Source: Gentiana macrophylla | Lineage: Eukaryota; Streptophyta; Magnoliopsida; Gentianales; Gentianaceae | Assembly: GCA_026214975.1 (NCBI GenBank) | Contig: CM047806.1 | Location: 55,755,947 to 55,819,946, forward strand | Reading direction: 5' to 3' | Length of the DNA: 64,000 bases | In this document: piece after piece, positions 34,961 to 46,994 of the stretch | Layout: the number at the start of each line of letters is the position of its first letter | How positions within the stretch are numbered: the first letter of the stretch is position 1 | Position numbers and translations under genes: made by a program | The notes under the pieces: generated by a model | The model's input: only the letters and a program-made list of their open reading frames with translations | Database searches by the model: none | Told to the model about the DNA's origin: nothing

Positions 34961-35750
34961 AGTTGTATGTGGAACAAAAGACTGAGCCATCTCAACTTCA
35001 AAACAATCAACTGATTGACAAGGAATGATCTAGTAAGAGGACTGCCAAATATGGTGTACAAGAAAGATAGTATTTGTGACTCCTGTCAAATGGGGAAACA
35101 AATCAAAGCAACATTCAAATCGAAGACAACATCATCAACAAATCGAATCTTACAACTTCTACACATGGATTTGTTTGGACCAGTGAATGAATAAATATCA
35201 GTGGAAAAAGTATACACTGGTAATAGTTGATGATTTCTCAAAGTTTACTTGGACTATCTTCCTCAACAAGAAAAGAGAAAACCTCAAGAAATTTCCAGAT
35301 CTACTGAAAATACTTCAAAATGAAAAGGATCTGACAGTAATCAAAATCAGATCTGACAGAGGCACAAAATTCTTGAATCAAGTCATTAGAAGCTATTGTG
35401 AAGAAAATGACATGCAACATCAACTGGCTACTGCTAGAACTCCACAGAACAAATGAAGTAGTTGAAAGAAGAAACAAAACCTTAAAGGAAGCTGCCAAAA
35501 TGATAGCAGAAGCTAACATGTCAAAAGGCTATTGGGCAAAAGCTGTCAACATTGCTTGTTACACTCAGAACAGATCAATTATCAACAAATTTAGAGGAAA
35601 AACACCTTATGAACTATGGAATGGGAGAAAACCCAACATCTTCTACTTCCATATCTTTGAAAGCATGCACTTCATCCACAACAATGGAAAAACCAACTGA
35701 GGACTTTAGATGGAAAAGCAGATGAAGGAATATTCTTAGGATACTCAAAT
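34961..35750 (+). pseudogene. Integrase of SIRE-like C
   Basis: The zinc-binding domain is broken by frameshifts (WNKRLSHLNFKTIN, then CDSCQMGKQIKATF). The core holds LHMDLFGP (first Asp), KIRSDRGTKFLNQ (second Asp) and, after a single-base insertion creating a stop at 35452, EVVERRNKTLKEAAKM (Glu). C-terminal blocks GYWAKAVNIACYTQNR and TPYELWNGRKPNI follow. All three catalytic acids are readable but lie in different frames. Confidence 0.85.
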
Positions 35751-37613
35751 GTGAGCAAAGCCTTTAGAGTTCTGAACAAAAGGACCTTATCTATAGAACA
35801 ATTAGTGCATGCTGTCTTCGATGAACCAAACTTCAATGTTGATTTGCCTATAGCAGAAGAAGATCAAACAACAGAAGAGCAAATTTACATTGATCTTGAA
35901 CTAAGACAACTCAATTCAATAGAACCAGACGATTTTCATCCTACAATTGAGCAAAGTGCAATTCAAGAAGAAGTGCAGATGACTCAAATCACTGAGTCAA
36001 ATTTAAATTGGTTAAGAGATCATCCAGCAGAACAAGTTTGTGGAGATCCAAACCTTGGTGTTAGAACCAGAAGACAGCTGGAAACCATGCTCACTTGTTT
36101 TCTATCATATATGGAACCCAAAACTATTGAAGATGCTTTCAAGGATGCAGACTGGATAATTGCCATGCAAGAAGAGTTGAAATAATTTGAGAGAAATCAT
36201 ACCTGGGAACTCATAAACAGACCAGACCACTCCAATATCATTGGAACCAAATGGGTTTACAGAAACAAGATGGACAAAAATGGAGTCATCATCAGAAACA
36301 AGGCAATACTAGTGGCAAAAGGCTATTCATATGCTGAAGGTATTGACTTTGATGAGACATATGCACCAGTTGCAAGACTAGAAGCAATCAGACTATTTCT
36401 AGAATATGCTAATGGATGTCAAATCAGCCTTCTTAAACAGACTACTTGAAAAAGAAGTCTATGTACAACATCCACCTGGATTTGAAATCAGAGGACAAGA
36501 AGACAAAGTCTACAACATCAACAAAGCACTCTATGGTTTAAAACAAGCACCTAGAGCTTGGTATGAAACTCTATCCAAGTTTCTTGTGGAGAATGGATTC
36601 AAAAAGGGAACAATAGACAAGACACTATTCAGAATCCAACATGAACATTGTACACTTCTAGTACAAATTTGTGTGGATGATATCATCTTTGGATGTCAAA
36701 ATACCAAGTTATGTGAAAATTTTGCTAATCTGATGAAGAGAAAATTCCAGATGATCATGATGGGAGAAATCAATTATTTCCTTAGACTTCAAGTCAAACA
36801 GACTGAGAATGGAATTTTCATCAACCAAAGCAAATATATCAAAGATCTCATCAAGAAGTATGGAATGGAATCAAGTGCAAAGGCTGCAACTCCTATTTCA
36901 GTAAATCTACACTTAGACAAGGATATTAATGGTAAAAGTGTGGATCAAACCAAATACAGAGGTCTGATAGGTTCATTATTGTATCTAACTGCGAGCAGAC
37001 CAGACATATCATTTGCTATTAGAGTATGTGAATATTTCAATCAGATCCGAAAGAGAGTAACCTATCTGCTGCAAAAAGGATGTTGAAATATCTCAAAGAT
37101 GCAGTTGACTTGGGATTATTCTATCCAAAAGAAGGTGATTTCACTCTAGTTGGTTACATTGATGCAGACTATGCAGGTTGCAAAGTGGACAAGAAAAGTA
37201 CATCTGGTACTTGTCAAATGCTAGGGAACGGAATAGTATCTTGGTTTAGCGAGAAACATAAGTCCATTGCAACATCTACAGTAGAAGCAGAATATACAGC
37301 TGTAGGAAATTGTTGTGAACATGTCTTATGGATAAGACAACAACTCAGAGACTATGGAAATGAAGAAAAGGGGATTCCAATCATGTGTGACAACACAGGT
37401 GATGTATTAATATTATGGAATCCAGTTGAACATTCCAATACAAAGCATATTGATATCAGACATCATTTCATACGTGATCATGTGGAAAAAGGTGATCTAA
37501 GATTGGTCTACATCAAAATAGATGACCAGTTGGCTGATATCTTCACAAAACCTCTTTGTGAAAACAGATTTACAGAGTTGAGAAATCTTCTTGGATTAAT
37601 GAATCTTTCATAA
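35751..37613 (+). pseudogene. Reverse transcriptase and RNase H of SIRE-like C
   Basis: The first frame runs to 36185 (linker, then TMLTCFLSYMEPKTIEDAF). RT starts [10 protein letters not shown], stop, then [14 protein letters not shown] and [19 protein letters not shown]. Near 36400 some 25-30 bases are missing between RLFL and MDVKSAFLN relative to D. The 36406-37086 frame holds [15 protein letters not shown] and the active site at 36670-36681, read as C-V-D-D instead of Y-V-D-D. After a frameshift near 37060, RNase H runs 37080-37613 with [30 protein letters not shown] and [12 protein letters not shown] to a natural stop. Confidence 0.9.
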
Positions 37614-38359
37614 TCCTGCTAATCATAAGAAATTAACCAATGCATTGCATCTTTGACATATCGGGTGAGATTACTTGACAGATTAATCATTGTGTTTAAT
37701 GATTTCATAAATTAATCATAGATTCTAAAACATTTTTAGGTCTCCATATTAGTTTTGATGATAAAAACTAGTTTGAAGGCAAACCAGACGACTAATGGAC
37801 ACATACTAGTAATAGACTCTCAAAGCAGACAACTCTGGGAAGAAAAGCAAGTCGACCAGAAAAGAATTATATATTATGATGAAGAAGTACCAGGATATAT
37901 CAAATCACATTAAAGTAGAAAAGTGTTACAAATTTAATGAGAAATTTATTATTTAATCAAGTGTTACAAAGGGTTGTTACAATAGACCACTTGGCTCATT
38001 AGAGCACGTAATGCGAGGAGTTACCAAGATGTTTATGGAGAGTTCCGAGGTAAACAGACACGTGGTGGATACGTATTGTCCAGACGTCTGATGATTGAAA
38101 TTCTGATAGCATTGAGCAGACGTTATTTATGGCTATTAAACGTTCTTCAAAATCAAAGCCATCATTACGGCTAGAAAACCTACGGTTGGTGTATTGACAT
38201 ACACAAACCCGAGATCATTTATATATCCACCGTCCAATATCTATATAACCTCAATCCCCAACTCTTTACTTTACAACAATTTCAAAATTCGAAACCCTCT
38301 TTTGAGTAACTGTTCATCTTCTTCATCTTCTTTGAAAATCTAAACCCATAAATACAAGA
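37614..38359 (+). other. Spacer between pol and ORF3 in SIRE-like C
   Basis: Just after the pol stop a string TGACATATCGGGTGAGATTAC...GACAGATTAATCATTG matches the duplicated string at 53.9-54.1 kb in D. Near 37730 a stretch resembles the LTR start of this element (TTAGGTCTCCATATTAG.TTTGATGATA), so part of the spacer may be LTR-derived. The last 300 bp hold promoter-like motifs listed separately. Confidence 0.6.
38059..38250 (+). promoter_or_regulatory. Promoter-like module before ORF3 of SIRE-like C
   Basis: A CACGTG G-box at 38059-38064, TTTATATATCC at 38218-38228 and CTATATAAC at 38241-38249. The second TATA lies about 117 bp before the ORF3 ATG at 38360, with a C/T-rich AUG-free leader between them. 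Element D has the same arrangement at nearly the same distance. Function is inferred. Confidence 0.5.
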
Positions 38360-39735
38360 ATGGTTCATGATCAAGTTCATACTGGCCAAACCTTCCACTT
38401 AGATGGCGTTTTGGCCAACACAGACAACTCCTCATTCGCCATATCCATAGTAAACTACTTTCGTCAGACAAACCTTCATTTACTCATTGATTATCAAACT
38501 CCAAATTACAGTCCTGAAGATCTACTGGTGTTCTGGATAAATGATGTTTACAATAAAAGAGGTGACAAAATAATTACAAATGTGAAAGCAAGTGTATTGC
38601 ACATCAACATGGACACTCTCCACAATGTGATGGGTTTGGAAAATGGTCAAACTGCAAAAACCAGTCTTATCCATATTGTAAATTGAACAGAGTTCTTCAA
38701 CACCATAGCATGGAGTGAGAATATGGAAATCAGGATTAGCGACAACACACACAAAATGAACAACTTTCGTACCATTGCTGACATGATTATCACAGCTTTT
38801 TGGAGGCACATCTGCAAAAATCACACTCATAGAAGAATTATTCAAATTGTTTCATGTTGTTTATACAAATGGAAGTTTCAACTAGGAAGGAAACATGTAC
38901 ATCAAAATGCTGGATCAAATAATCAAAGAGAAGAATGTAGAAAACTCTCAAGGAAGGAAAACAGGTGGATCTTTTCACTTTGCGAAATCATTTGGGTTTG
39001 TGATCCAAATACTCAGCACAAGATTGGGTATAAACATGAGGAATACCATAGCAATTCTTAATGGAAGAATATCTTTCCTACCAAACCATGAGAAGAAGGA
39101 AAAGGGCTCGGACAAATAAAAGGAAAAGAGCCATCACAACCATGGTATAATCAGCATCTACTTCACCACCATCAAAAGACACTCCGGGACGGGCTTCGGC
39201 ATCCGGGCTACAAGCATCAACTAGCAGAAGAATTTGAAAACGAACCAAGACAGGGGCAGAACAACACAGGGGTTTGGCACCGGAAACTCAACCTCCATCC
39301 GTTCTACCAGCTGCTTCATCTCCATCTCCGGCCATACAACAGTGTATCAATTCCCACTGTTCCATCTGTGCTTATCATTGATATACCCTCCTCAGATGAT
39401 GAAGATACAATTTCTCTGGCCGAGATAATAAACAAATCCGCTCGAAAAACTGTGAAACAATCTACACTCGTTGGTACATCGAGGGATATGCCACTATCAG
39501 TTGAAGAAGATCTTGATGAAAGGCACATTGAAAGTGTACTAGAAGAAGTAATGGCTCCGCAGGAGGAACCAATACGTACTACTGTTGACACATCTCAAGC
39601 ACAATTAGAGGAAGAGACTAGTCCGTTGATTGGACAGACTAGTACACACCCAATTCGGTGTCTGGGGACATCAATCTGAAGAATATACTCCTGATGAGCA
39701 ATCTATTTCAAATCATGATGACCTAGAAGTGCATG
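38360..39735 (+). pseudogene. ORF3 of SIRE-like C, N-terminal part
   Basis: The start ATG is at 38360 (MVHDQVHTGQTFHL). Open to a stop at 38684, then readable in shifted frames (for example 38895-39119 and 39368-39679) to the Athila insertion. An N-terminal block with DLLVFWINDVYNKRGDKI and ASVLHINMDTLHNVMGLE aligns by eye with VVSFWRNIQIKEGTEAFK and EIEISPSLLREVFGFEE in ORF3 of D, so this is a real, shared protein. The middle is acidic and Ser/Thr/Glu-rich. Length fits the 'env-like' extra ORF described for SIRE, but I see no convincing signal peptide or membrane segment. The function is unknown. Confidence 0.65.
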
Positions 39736-40108
39736 TGATCGCATGCAAAGTATTTACTAGCAATAGGACTAGGTCTATCATAGCAGAGTACTGGCGAGTC
39801 AAGGTCGAATCCCACAGAGACTCGTAAAATGAAAATTAACCAAGATTGAGATGTCACAATAACGGTTTACGACCAACTATAATACAGGAAGAATTAACGT
39901 GGTGCCAATAAACAAACAAGATTATGCAATTTCAACCGGAGCACACAAGAGTTTCTAATGTACTAATGTAGTTATGAGTTATTAGTTATTCCCCCATGAC
40001 ATGCATTAGTCATCCCCGTTGGTAAATTATAATTCATTGTCAGCTACGGGTGCAATCTCCTAACCCTATCTACTTCCATTATAAGAACAACAGACAATCT
40101 TTGTGCAA
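39736..40108 (-). repeat. Truncated 3' LTR of the Athila-like element
   Basis: Collinear with 45612 to about 45990 of the 5' LTR up to the phrase TGTGCAACTA, then diverges. The U3 and promoter part is absent. Confidence 0.8.
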
Positions 40109-40210
40109 CTATGAAAGTCTGTGGCCTTTTACTATGAAAGTCTTCCCAGAGTCATCTACGGGTGCTTCAGCCTGTGGCCTTTTACTATGAAAGTCTTCCC
40201 AAAGTCATCA
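40108..40210. repeat. Short tandem duplication at the deletion junction
   Basis: CTGTGGCCTTTTACTATGAA and the following AGTCTTCCCARAGTCATC occur at 40118 and again at 40171, so a unit of about 53 bp was duplicated where the LTR deletion was healed. Confidence 0.75.
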
Positions 40211-41145
40211 TTCCTAACTTCACACACACCTGAATTGAAGACTTTTGTGACTACTTGCGGTCGACTTCAGCTTCCCGGTAAAAAGATGAAGACGCGAAAT
40301 ATATACCAGCACCTTATCTTCAACTTGAACTGTGCGGTTGAGAATCTTTTTATCGTGCAGGCGCTTCGTTCATTCCTTGTAAATCTTTGCATTCTCATAT
40401 GCTTAAAGTCTAAACTCCTCCAATTCATTTAATTCTAATAATCTCTTCTCACCGGCTAAACTTTCATCCATGTTTAGGAACCTCATAGCCCACAGGGCTC
40501 GGTGCTCGAGTTCTACCGGTAAATGACACGACTTCCCAAAACTATCTTATACGGTGACATCCTAATTGTGGTCCTACAAGCAGTTCTGTATGCCCAAACA
40601 GTGTCATCTAATTTCAAAGACCAATCCATCCTCGTGGGATTCACAGTCTTCTCTAAGATCCTTTTTATCTCTCTGTTTCTTACCTCCACTTGTCCACTTG
40701 TCTGGGGATGACATGATGCTGCAATCTTATGTCTAACCCCATATCTCAAAATCAATTTCTCAAACACCCAATTACAGAAATGGCTCCCTCCGTCACTAAT
40801 TATGGCTTTGGGCACTCCAAACCTCGTCAAAATGTTCTTCTTAAGAAATCCTAGGACAACCCTGGCATCATTAGTAGGTGAGACCACTGCTTCCATCTAT
40901 TTAGAAACATAATCAACTGCTACCGGAATGTAACGATTTGATTTTGACGATGTGAAAGGCCCAACAAAATCAATTCCCCACATGTCGAATAACTCTATTT
41001 CTAAGATAATATGTAGTGGCATCTCATTTTGCTTACAAATGTTACCAGTCATTTGACAGGAATGACAGGCTCTTGTGAACTCGTAAGCAAATTTATGATT
41101 GATCTTGACATCAAACTCTTGTAAGAGTAGAATCCATCTCAACAA
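40211..41145 (-). pseudogene. Integrase of the Athila-like element
   Basis: On the minus strand: ACHSCQMTGNI (last zinc-domain cysteines), then the core with MWGIDFVGPF (first Asp), IISDGGSHFCN (second Asp) and TSGQVEVRNREIK (Glu), so the DDE triad is present. A stop lies near 40897. Then [19 protein letters not shown] and, near 40500-40250, [14 protein letters not shown] and NELEEF, the Athila-type C-terminal block. The zinc-domain N-terminus is missing: RNase H sequence (LLLQEFDVKINHK) joins FAYEFTRACHSC directly, an internal deletion. Confidence 0.85.
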
Positions 41146-42617
41146 TCTCGGCTTGGAGTCTTGCTTGGTTAGAAGGTATTTTAGAGCTGTATGGTCAGTG
41201 AATACAAGTCTTTTGATCCTATCAGATATGGTTGAAACTTGTCAAATGCAAAGATAACGGCTAAAAGTTACTTCTCTATAGTCGCATAATTCCTCTTGGC
41301 AATGTTGAGGGTACGTCTTGCATAATAGATAGGCTTAAAGCTTTTATCCTCCCTTTGTCCTAGGGCTACTCCAACTGCCATGTTTCTTGCATCAAACATA
41401 ATCTCGAAAGGTTTGTTCCAGTCTGGTGCTACCAGAATTGGGGCGGTTATAAGCATTGCCTTCAATGTGTTGGATGCTTGCTTGTACTCCTCTCCAAATA
41501 CAAAAGGCACATCTTTTGCAAGTAATTTCGTCAAAGATCCAGAAACTTTAGAGAAATCCTTAATAAACCTCATATAGAAGCCTACATGGCCAAGAAAGGC
41601 TCGCAACGTCTTTAAGTTTGTTGGAGGGAGTAACTTACCTATTACCTCTATTTTTGCCTTATCAACCTCCATTCCTTTCTTTGAGATCTTATGACTCAAC
41701 ACTATACCTTCTGTGACCATGAAATGACATTTTTCCCAGTTAAGTACAAGGTTGGTCTCCTCACATCTCTTCAGCACTCTACTCAAGTTGTCCAAGCATT
41801 TATGAAAGCTATCTCCAAATACAGAGAAGTCATCCATGAAAATTTCCAGAAAGTCTTCCACCATGTCCACAAATAGTGACTTCATGCACGTTTGGAATGT
41901 TGCAGGCGCATTACAAAGTCCAAAAGGCATGCGATTGTACGCAAAAGTTCCATAGGGACATGTGAAAGTTGTTTTCTCACGGTCCTCAAGGGCAATATGG
42001 ATCTAGTAGTAACCAGAATATCCATCTAAGAAACAATGAAAAGTATGACCGCTTAACCTTTCTAACATCTGGTCAATGAATGGTAGGGAAAATGATCTTT
42101 ACGAGTTGTGTCATTCAGTTTCCTAAAATCGATACAGACTCGATGTCCAGTAATTAGCCTCACCGGGATCAATTCGTCGAACTCATTAGGTTGAATAGTG
42201 AATCCTCCTTTCTTAGGCATCACATGAATTGGGCTCACCCATTTAGTGTCTGCAATTGGAAAAATGATTCCCATTTCCAACATCTTGTATAATCTCCTCC
42301 TTAACAACATCCTTCAATTGGGGTGTCAACCTCCTTTGAGGTTGTGCCACTGCTTTCTTCTCTGGGTCTAAAGAGATTTTATGCATACACACCGATGGGC
42401 TTTCCTCGAATATCCGCAATCGTCCACCCAATGCTCCCTTATGCTCTCTCAGTACTCTTAAAAGTTTCTCCTCCTCTAAAGGTGATAGTGACGATGAAAT
42501 TATGAGGGGAAGAGTATCGTCTTGTAAGAATACGTACTTTAGATAAGATGGAAAAGGTTTCAACGTTAAGTTCCTTGGTGGCTCTTCCAATGATGATCTT
42601 AACAACCTTCTAGTCAA
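41146..42617 (-). pseudogene. Reverse transcriptase and RNase H of the Athila-like element
   Basis: The minus-strand frame 42617-42243 gives the RT lead (ISSSLSPLEEEKLLRVLREH). A second, 42310-42062, holds WVSPIHVMPKKGG and GHRVCIDFRKLNDTTRKDHF. After a break, 41930-41268 holds MPFGLCNAPATFQTCM, the active site FMDD at 41829-41840, the connection FLGHVGFYMRFIKDFSKV, and RNase H PFEIMFDARNMAVGVALGQ (the usual catalytic D-A-S appears as D-A-R). HTALKYLLTKQDSKPR continues to 41146. Four or more stops or shifts. Confidence 0.88.
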
Positions 42618-43109
42618 CTGTAAGTCAAAGAACTTATGCCACGAGTATATGAATTGTTTCTCCTACATCCACAGAAGATATAGGCTCTACTTCTCGTACT
42701 TGACCTTCACTACACCCAGACCAGGTTTCCTCATTACTTTCTTCATCCTCTTTCAGGAACAAAGACTATGCTACTTCAGGGTCTAGTGCCACTTTCTAAT
42801 GTAATTTCAGAACAAGCTCGTCTATGGCATCTAGCATGTAACATGCTTCTCCCTCATCTTATGCATACCTCATTGTTTTCATCACATTGAACACTATGCG
42901 GTCCTCTTTTACCCTTAGATATAGCTCACCCTAATGTACATCTATCAAGGTTTTACTTATTGCTAGAAAGGTCTTCCTAGGATCAGTCGAACATCATGGT
43001 TAGCTTCCATGTCTAGTACTACAAAGTCTACGGGGAACACGAACTTATCAACTTTTACCAGCACATCTTCCACTACTCCACAAGGTTGCTTCAAAGACCT
43101 ATCGGCCAA

Positions 43110-43442
43110 TTAAAGAGTTATAGATGTATCTTTTAACTCTTTCATGCCTAACTTATGGAAAATGGAGAGTGGCATTAAATTGACACTGGCTCCAATATCG
43201 CATAGGGCTTTGTTTAGGCATATACCTCCAATGGTGCAGGGTATGAGGAAGCTCCCATGATCTTTACACTTAGGAGGCAGTTTTCTTTGCAAAACCACTG
43301 AGCATTCCTCGTTAAGGCAAATAGTCTCAAGGTCTAACAACTTCCTTTTGGTAGTGACTGCTTCTTTCAAGAATTTCACGTATTCTGGCATCCCGGCCAG
43401 AGCTTCTACCAAAGGTATATTCACTTGCGATTTCCTAAACAT
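43110..43442 (-). pseudogene. Aspartic protease region of the Athila-like element
   Basis: An open frame of 110 codons. It holds the Athila-type lead KLPPKCKDHGSFLIPCTIG and the active-site loop CDIGASVNLMPLS near 43160-43202, with the D-x-G-A triad kept. The sequence between 42618 and 43109 continues the family (LDMEANHDV.. readable in other frames) but carries stops. Confidence 0.75.
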
Positions 43443-43737
43443 TTCTATGAACTTTTTATAACGAGCATCATTATGATTCGGTTTATATTTCCTATGGGGC
43501 TACGATAATGTAGCAGGATTGATAGTTACAGTTCATGAAGACTTAGCTGTTGCCCGCTGCTGCTCTGTCTGTCTTGTCTGCTGAATCCGCAGATGCTCGA
43601 TTAATCGGCGTGGAGTCCCGATTAAATGGATCCCCATTTTCTTCTTGATTCTTCTATGTTCTGTTCATACTGGTTCTATGGTTCTTCTCTGATAAAAGGT
43701 CCCGGTAATTCCTTTCCGCTTCTTGTCATTATTGCAT

Positions 43738-44999
43738 TCACGTCCTTTGGATTCTTCTCAGTGTTACTTGGTAATCCTCCCGGAAGATAGGCTGACACTT
43801 GTTCGGCAATCTACCCCACTTGGTGTGACAGATTCTTGCACTAAGGCTTCCTGATTGGTCGCTTGCATCATTCTTCTGACAATATGTGGTGAAGTTTGCA
43901 TTCAGCTCGGTGATGGATTTTGTGAGTTTATTGACCGTGTCAGTCACAATTGAGCTCATTTAATCCATGGCTGCCTCCCAACCACCCGACTTGTTGATGG
44001 ATTAAGGCACAGCTCGGTGATGGATTAAGGCACGAATCCCCCAATCTGCCTTGGTCTCTCTCCACCTGTAGGATCACTTAGTCGAAAACCAGGGTGGTCG
44101 TGAGAACCCGGGCGATATCCGCCCCCATAAGGATTTCCTTGCCTCCCTAAATAGTTTACATCTTCGGTGTTGGTTGCTTCAACTTCTTGAACTTTCTCTA
44201 CCGTAGAAATGCGGTCTTGCATGCTGTTTATTTTTTCGTTCATCGCCATTAACTGGTATAAGATCTTTTTAGATGTATCTTCTCTAAATAATCCTTCAGC
44301 TACTTTTACATTTTCAATTAGATGCATCCTTCATTGGCATGTAAGTTCTATTTGTTCCAACTTTTCTACAGCTTCTTCAGGTGACATCAATGCAAAACAT
44401 CCGTTGCTCGATGCATCAACTCTGATTTGTTCACTGGGACGTAATCCGTGATATAAACTATGCATTCGTACTGGCAGAGTGATATCATGGTGAGGGCATA
44501 TCCGTTGTGCTTCCTTAAACCTTTCCCAAGCTTCTTCGAAAGTCTCGGCCTGTTTTTGCTTGAAATTCATGATGTCTTGTCTCATCTGTAGTGACTTCCC
44601 AGGTGAGCAGTACTTATTCATAAATTTTTGCAGTAGATCGGTCCATGTTTGGATTGGTGGTGATAGAGACAATAACCATATCTTTGCCGTGTCTTTCAGA
44701 GTGAATGAGAACAGTTTCAGCTTAATGTTGTCTTCAGGCACTCCTGCTGGTTTGACCGTGCTGACTATCTCTAAGTAGTTAGTGACGTGTACACTAAGAT
44801 CTTCGTTTGGTACTCCATGGAAGGTAGTGTAATTGTTCACCATCTGTATCACGTTTGGCTTTGGGTGAAAGACCTCAGCCGCATTCTCTGGCTGAACAAT
44901 CACTGGCACGAATTTCTCAATTGTGGGCATTGCATAACTCTGTAGTGTTCTTCTATCTTGCTTGTACCACAACTCCTGCTTCATTTCTTCCATTGGCAC
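43738..44999 (-). pseudogene. Gag of the Athila-like element
   Basis: The best frame, 44999-44331 (222 codons), holds the Retrotrans_gag block: NNYTTFHGVPNEDLSVHVTN, FSFTLKDTAKIWLLSLSPP, TWTDLLQKFMNKYCSPGK and QAETFEEAWERFKEAQRICP. After a stop, 44327-44025 continues with a coiled-coil-like segment and a Gly/Tyr-rich tail (NPYGGGYRPGSHDHP), as in Athila gag. Read-through to 43738 adds a KLTKSITELNANF segment. No CCHC knuckle is seen, which is normal for Athila. Confidence 0.85.
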
Positions 45000-45582
45000 C
45001 GTTCTGTATGTTTTGAGTCATCGTCTATTCTGGTTCTTCTAGAGGCGGAGTCTTCCCTTCCTCTTTCTCACTTTGATTTCCTTGTGCGAACTCAAGACTC
45101 AACAAAAAGAAATATTTAGTAACTTGCCTCGGCGGTTGTTACACTCGCCTGGCAAATACAAACTCTAACTCATCGACTGATCTTTGAATCGACAAAACCG
45201 ATTCTCATTGAATCAGTAAGCTCGATTAATCTCGGGTAAACCATGATTAATTGGGTGAGATTCTTTTTCAGATTCAAACAAATCTGACTCTGTATGACTC
45301 TAGTAAAAGTAGACTCGATAAAACAGACTCAAAATTACAAAAACTAAATATACAAACGCTCAATCTCAAATTAAAAATTACCTTTCAGCGTCGGTCAAAC
45401 GCATGCTGTTCTCCTGAAAGTCTTCACCTATACGGTTATGAATAGGGTTACTACTGCAGGTACATATATCAGAGGAAGTAATTTCAAATATTTCTTTATA
45501 TCATAACTTATTATCTGACATTTTTATGAATTTAAGGGGGAAAAAATAATATAATGAAACATTTGTTCAATAATATGAAAGC

Positions 45583-45608
45583 GAGTCCCCGGCAACAGCT
45601 CCCGAAAA
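45583..45608 (-). promoter_or_regulatory. Primer-binding site of the Athila-like element (tRNA-Asp type)
   Basis: On the minus strand TTTTCGGGAGCTGTTGCCGG lies four bases after the LTR end GCGATCA. It is a mutated form of the Athila primer site TGGCGCCGTTGCCGGGGA. Confidence 0.75.
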
Positions 45609-45611
45609 TCT

Positions 45612-46989
45612 TGATCGCGTGCAAAGCACTTACTAGAAATAGGACTAGGTCTATCATAGCAGAGTACTGGCGGGTCAAGGTCGAATCCCAGAGTCTTTTA
45701 AGAATGCAAATTAACCAAGATTGAATTGGCACAATAACGTTCTACGACCAACTATAATATAGGAAGAATTAAAGTGTTGCCAATAAACAAACAAGATTAT
45801 GCAAGTTCAACCGGAGCACACAAGAGTTTCTAATGTATTAGTGTAATTAGGAGTTATTAGTTATTCCCCCCATAACATGCATTAGTCATCCTGGTTGGTA
45901 GATTATAATTCATTGTCAGCTACGGGTGGAATCTCCTAACCCTATCTACTTCCACCGTAAGGAAAGCAGACAATATATGTGCAACTAAACTCCTTCATTG
46001 GTTGTATTAGTTCACATGCATTAAGTTTTAGAGTTGTCAGCAAGTGAATAGCACGTTCCTAAGGATCCATCAAGACAATGTCCAAACTAACACTTCACTA
46101 ATAGTCCTTCATGCAAATTTACGATGACATGCAAATAGTTGATTAGGCTACTATCATGTAAATTAAATATGTTGATCAACATAGTTGTCACCCATTATCA
46201 TGAACTAGGATTTACTAGGCATTCAGATCTAGCGATATAGACCGTCACGGATCTGAAAAATGCAATCACTATTTCATGATTTCTTCACCAATGAATAAGA
46301 TCTATACATACATGGGGTAAAATAAACTAACTACTACATAATTAAACTAAATAGGCAATTAAAATGTACTAGTCAAATAGAACAACGACAAATCTACATC
46401 TTGGAAAAGACTGAAAATCATACCTTCGAAGATGAGTGTATATCTCCCTCGGCTAGGAGGCGAATCTGTGACTAGAACTCAGAAAATAAATAAATAAAAA
46501 ACATTTATTGCATAATAGTTGTAAGTTTTTAGGTACAATGAATTCTGAGACCGATGCCTCTTGTTTATACCTAAGTAAACCGACTTAAAAAGACCTATAA
46601 CTACCCCTCATCCAAGAAAACGTGTTTCGGAAGATTCTGGTAGCTCGATTAATCGGCGGCAACTCACGATTAATTGAGGGCATTTTTGACCTTTTTCTCT
46701 ACCGACTTAACTTGGAAGGTTCTGGAATACCCTAGGCCCAATATTTTCATTCAGTCCGCTCCAGAATTGTCCCCAATGCTTAGCCCAATTATTTCGTATC
46801 CTGAAAATAATCAAATAACGCACGAAATAATATCGAATTAGGGAAAATAAATGTGAAGTGCAAAATACTCGACTCACGAACCCGACACATGACATTCAAC
46901 TCAAATGGTTCATAAGTATAGGTCAAAACAACTATTTTTAGCTCGTGATGGATAGAATGTCGTAGGATAAACTATTTTAAGCGTCATCA
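45612..46989 (-). repeat. 5' LTR of the Athila-like element
   Basis: 1378 bp; on the plus strand TGATCGCG...GCGTCATCA. The termini are mutually inverted (TGAT/ATCA). The minus-strand frame near 46707-46895 is not a credible gene. Confidence 0.85.
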
Positions 46990-46994
46990 ACATG

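Larger units (their letters stand above)
39736..46989 (-). mobile_element. Athila-like Ty3/Gypsy element inserted in ORF3 of SIRE-like C
   Basis: 5' LTR at 45612-46989; partial 3' LTR at 39736 to about 40108. Both begin (plus strand) TGATCGCRTGCAAAG. The flanks GCATG (39731-39735) and ACATG (46990-46994) form a 5-bp duplication with one mismatch. Primer site, gag, protease, RT, RNase H and integrase lie in Gypsy order on the minus strand. About 1 kb of the 3' LTR and the end of the internal region were lost by a deletion that joins integrase C-terminus sequence to LTR sequence. Frame breaks occur in every gene. Confidence 0.9.

Noticed and set aside
37728..37800. Second 3' LTR of C directly behind pol
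   Set aside because: About 60 bp resembles the LTR start, but the similarity stops there, and the true 3' LTR with polypurine tract and target duplication is at 62207.
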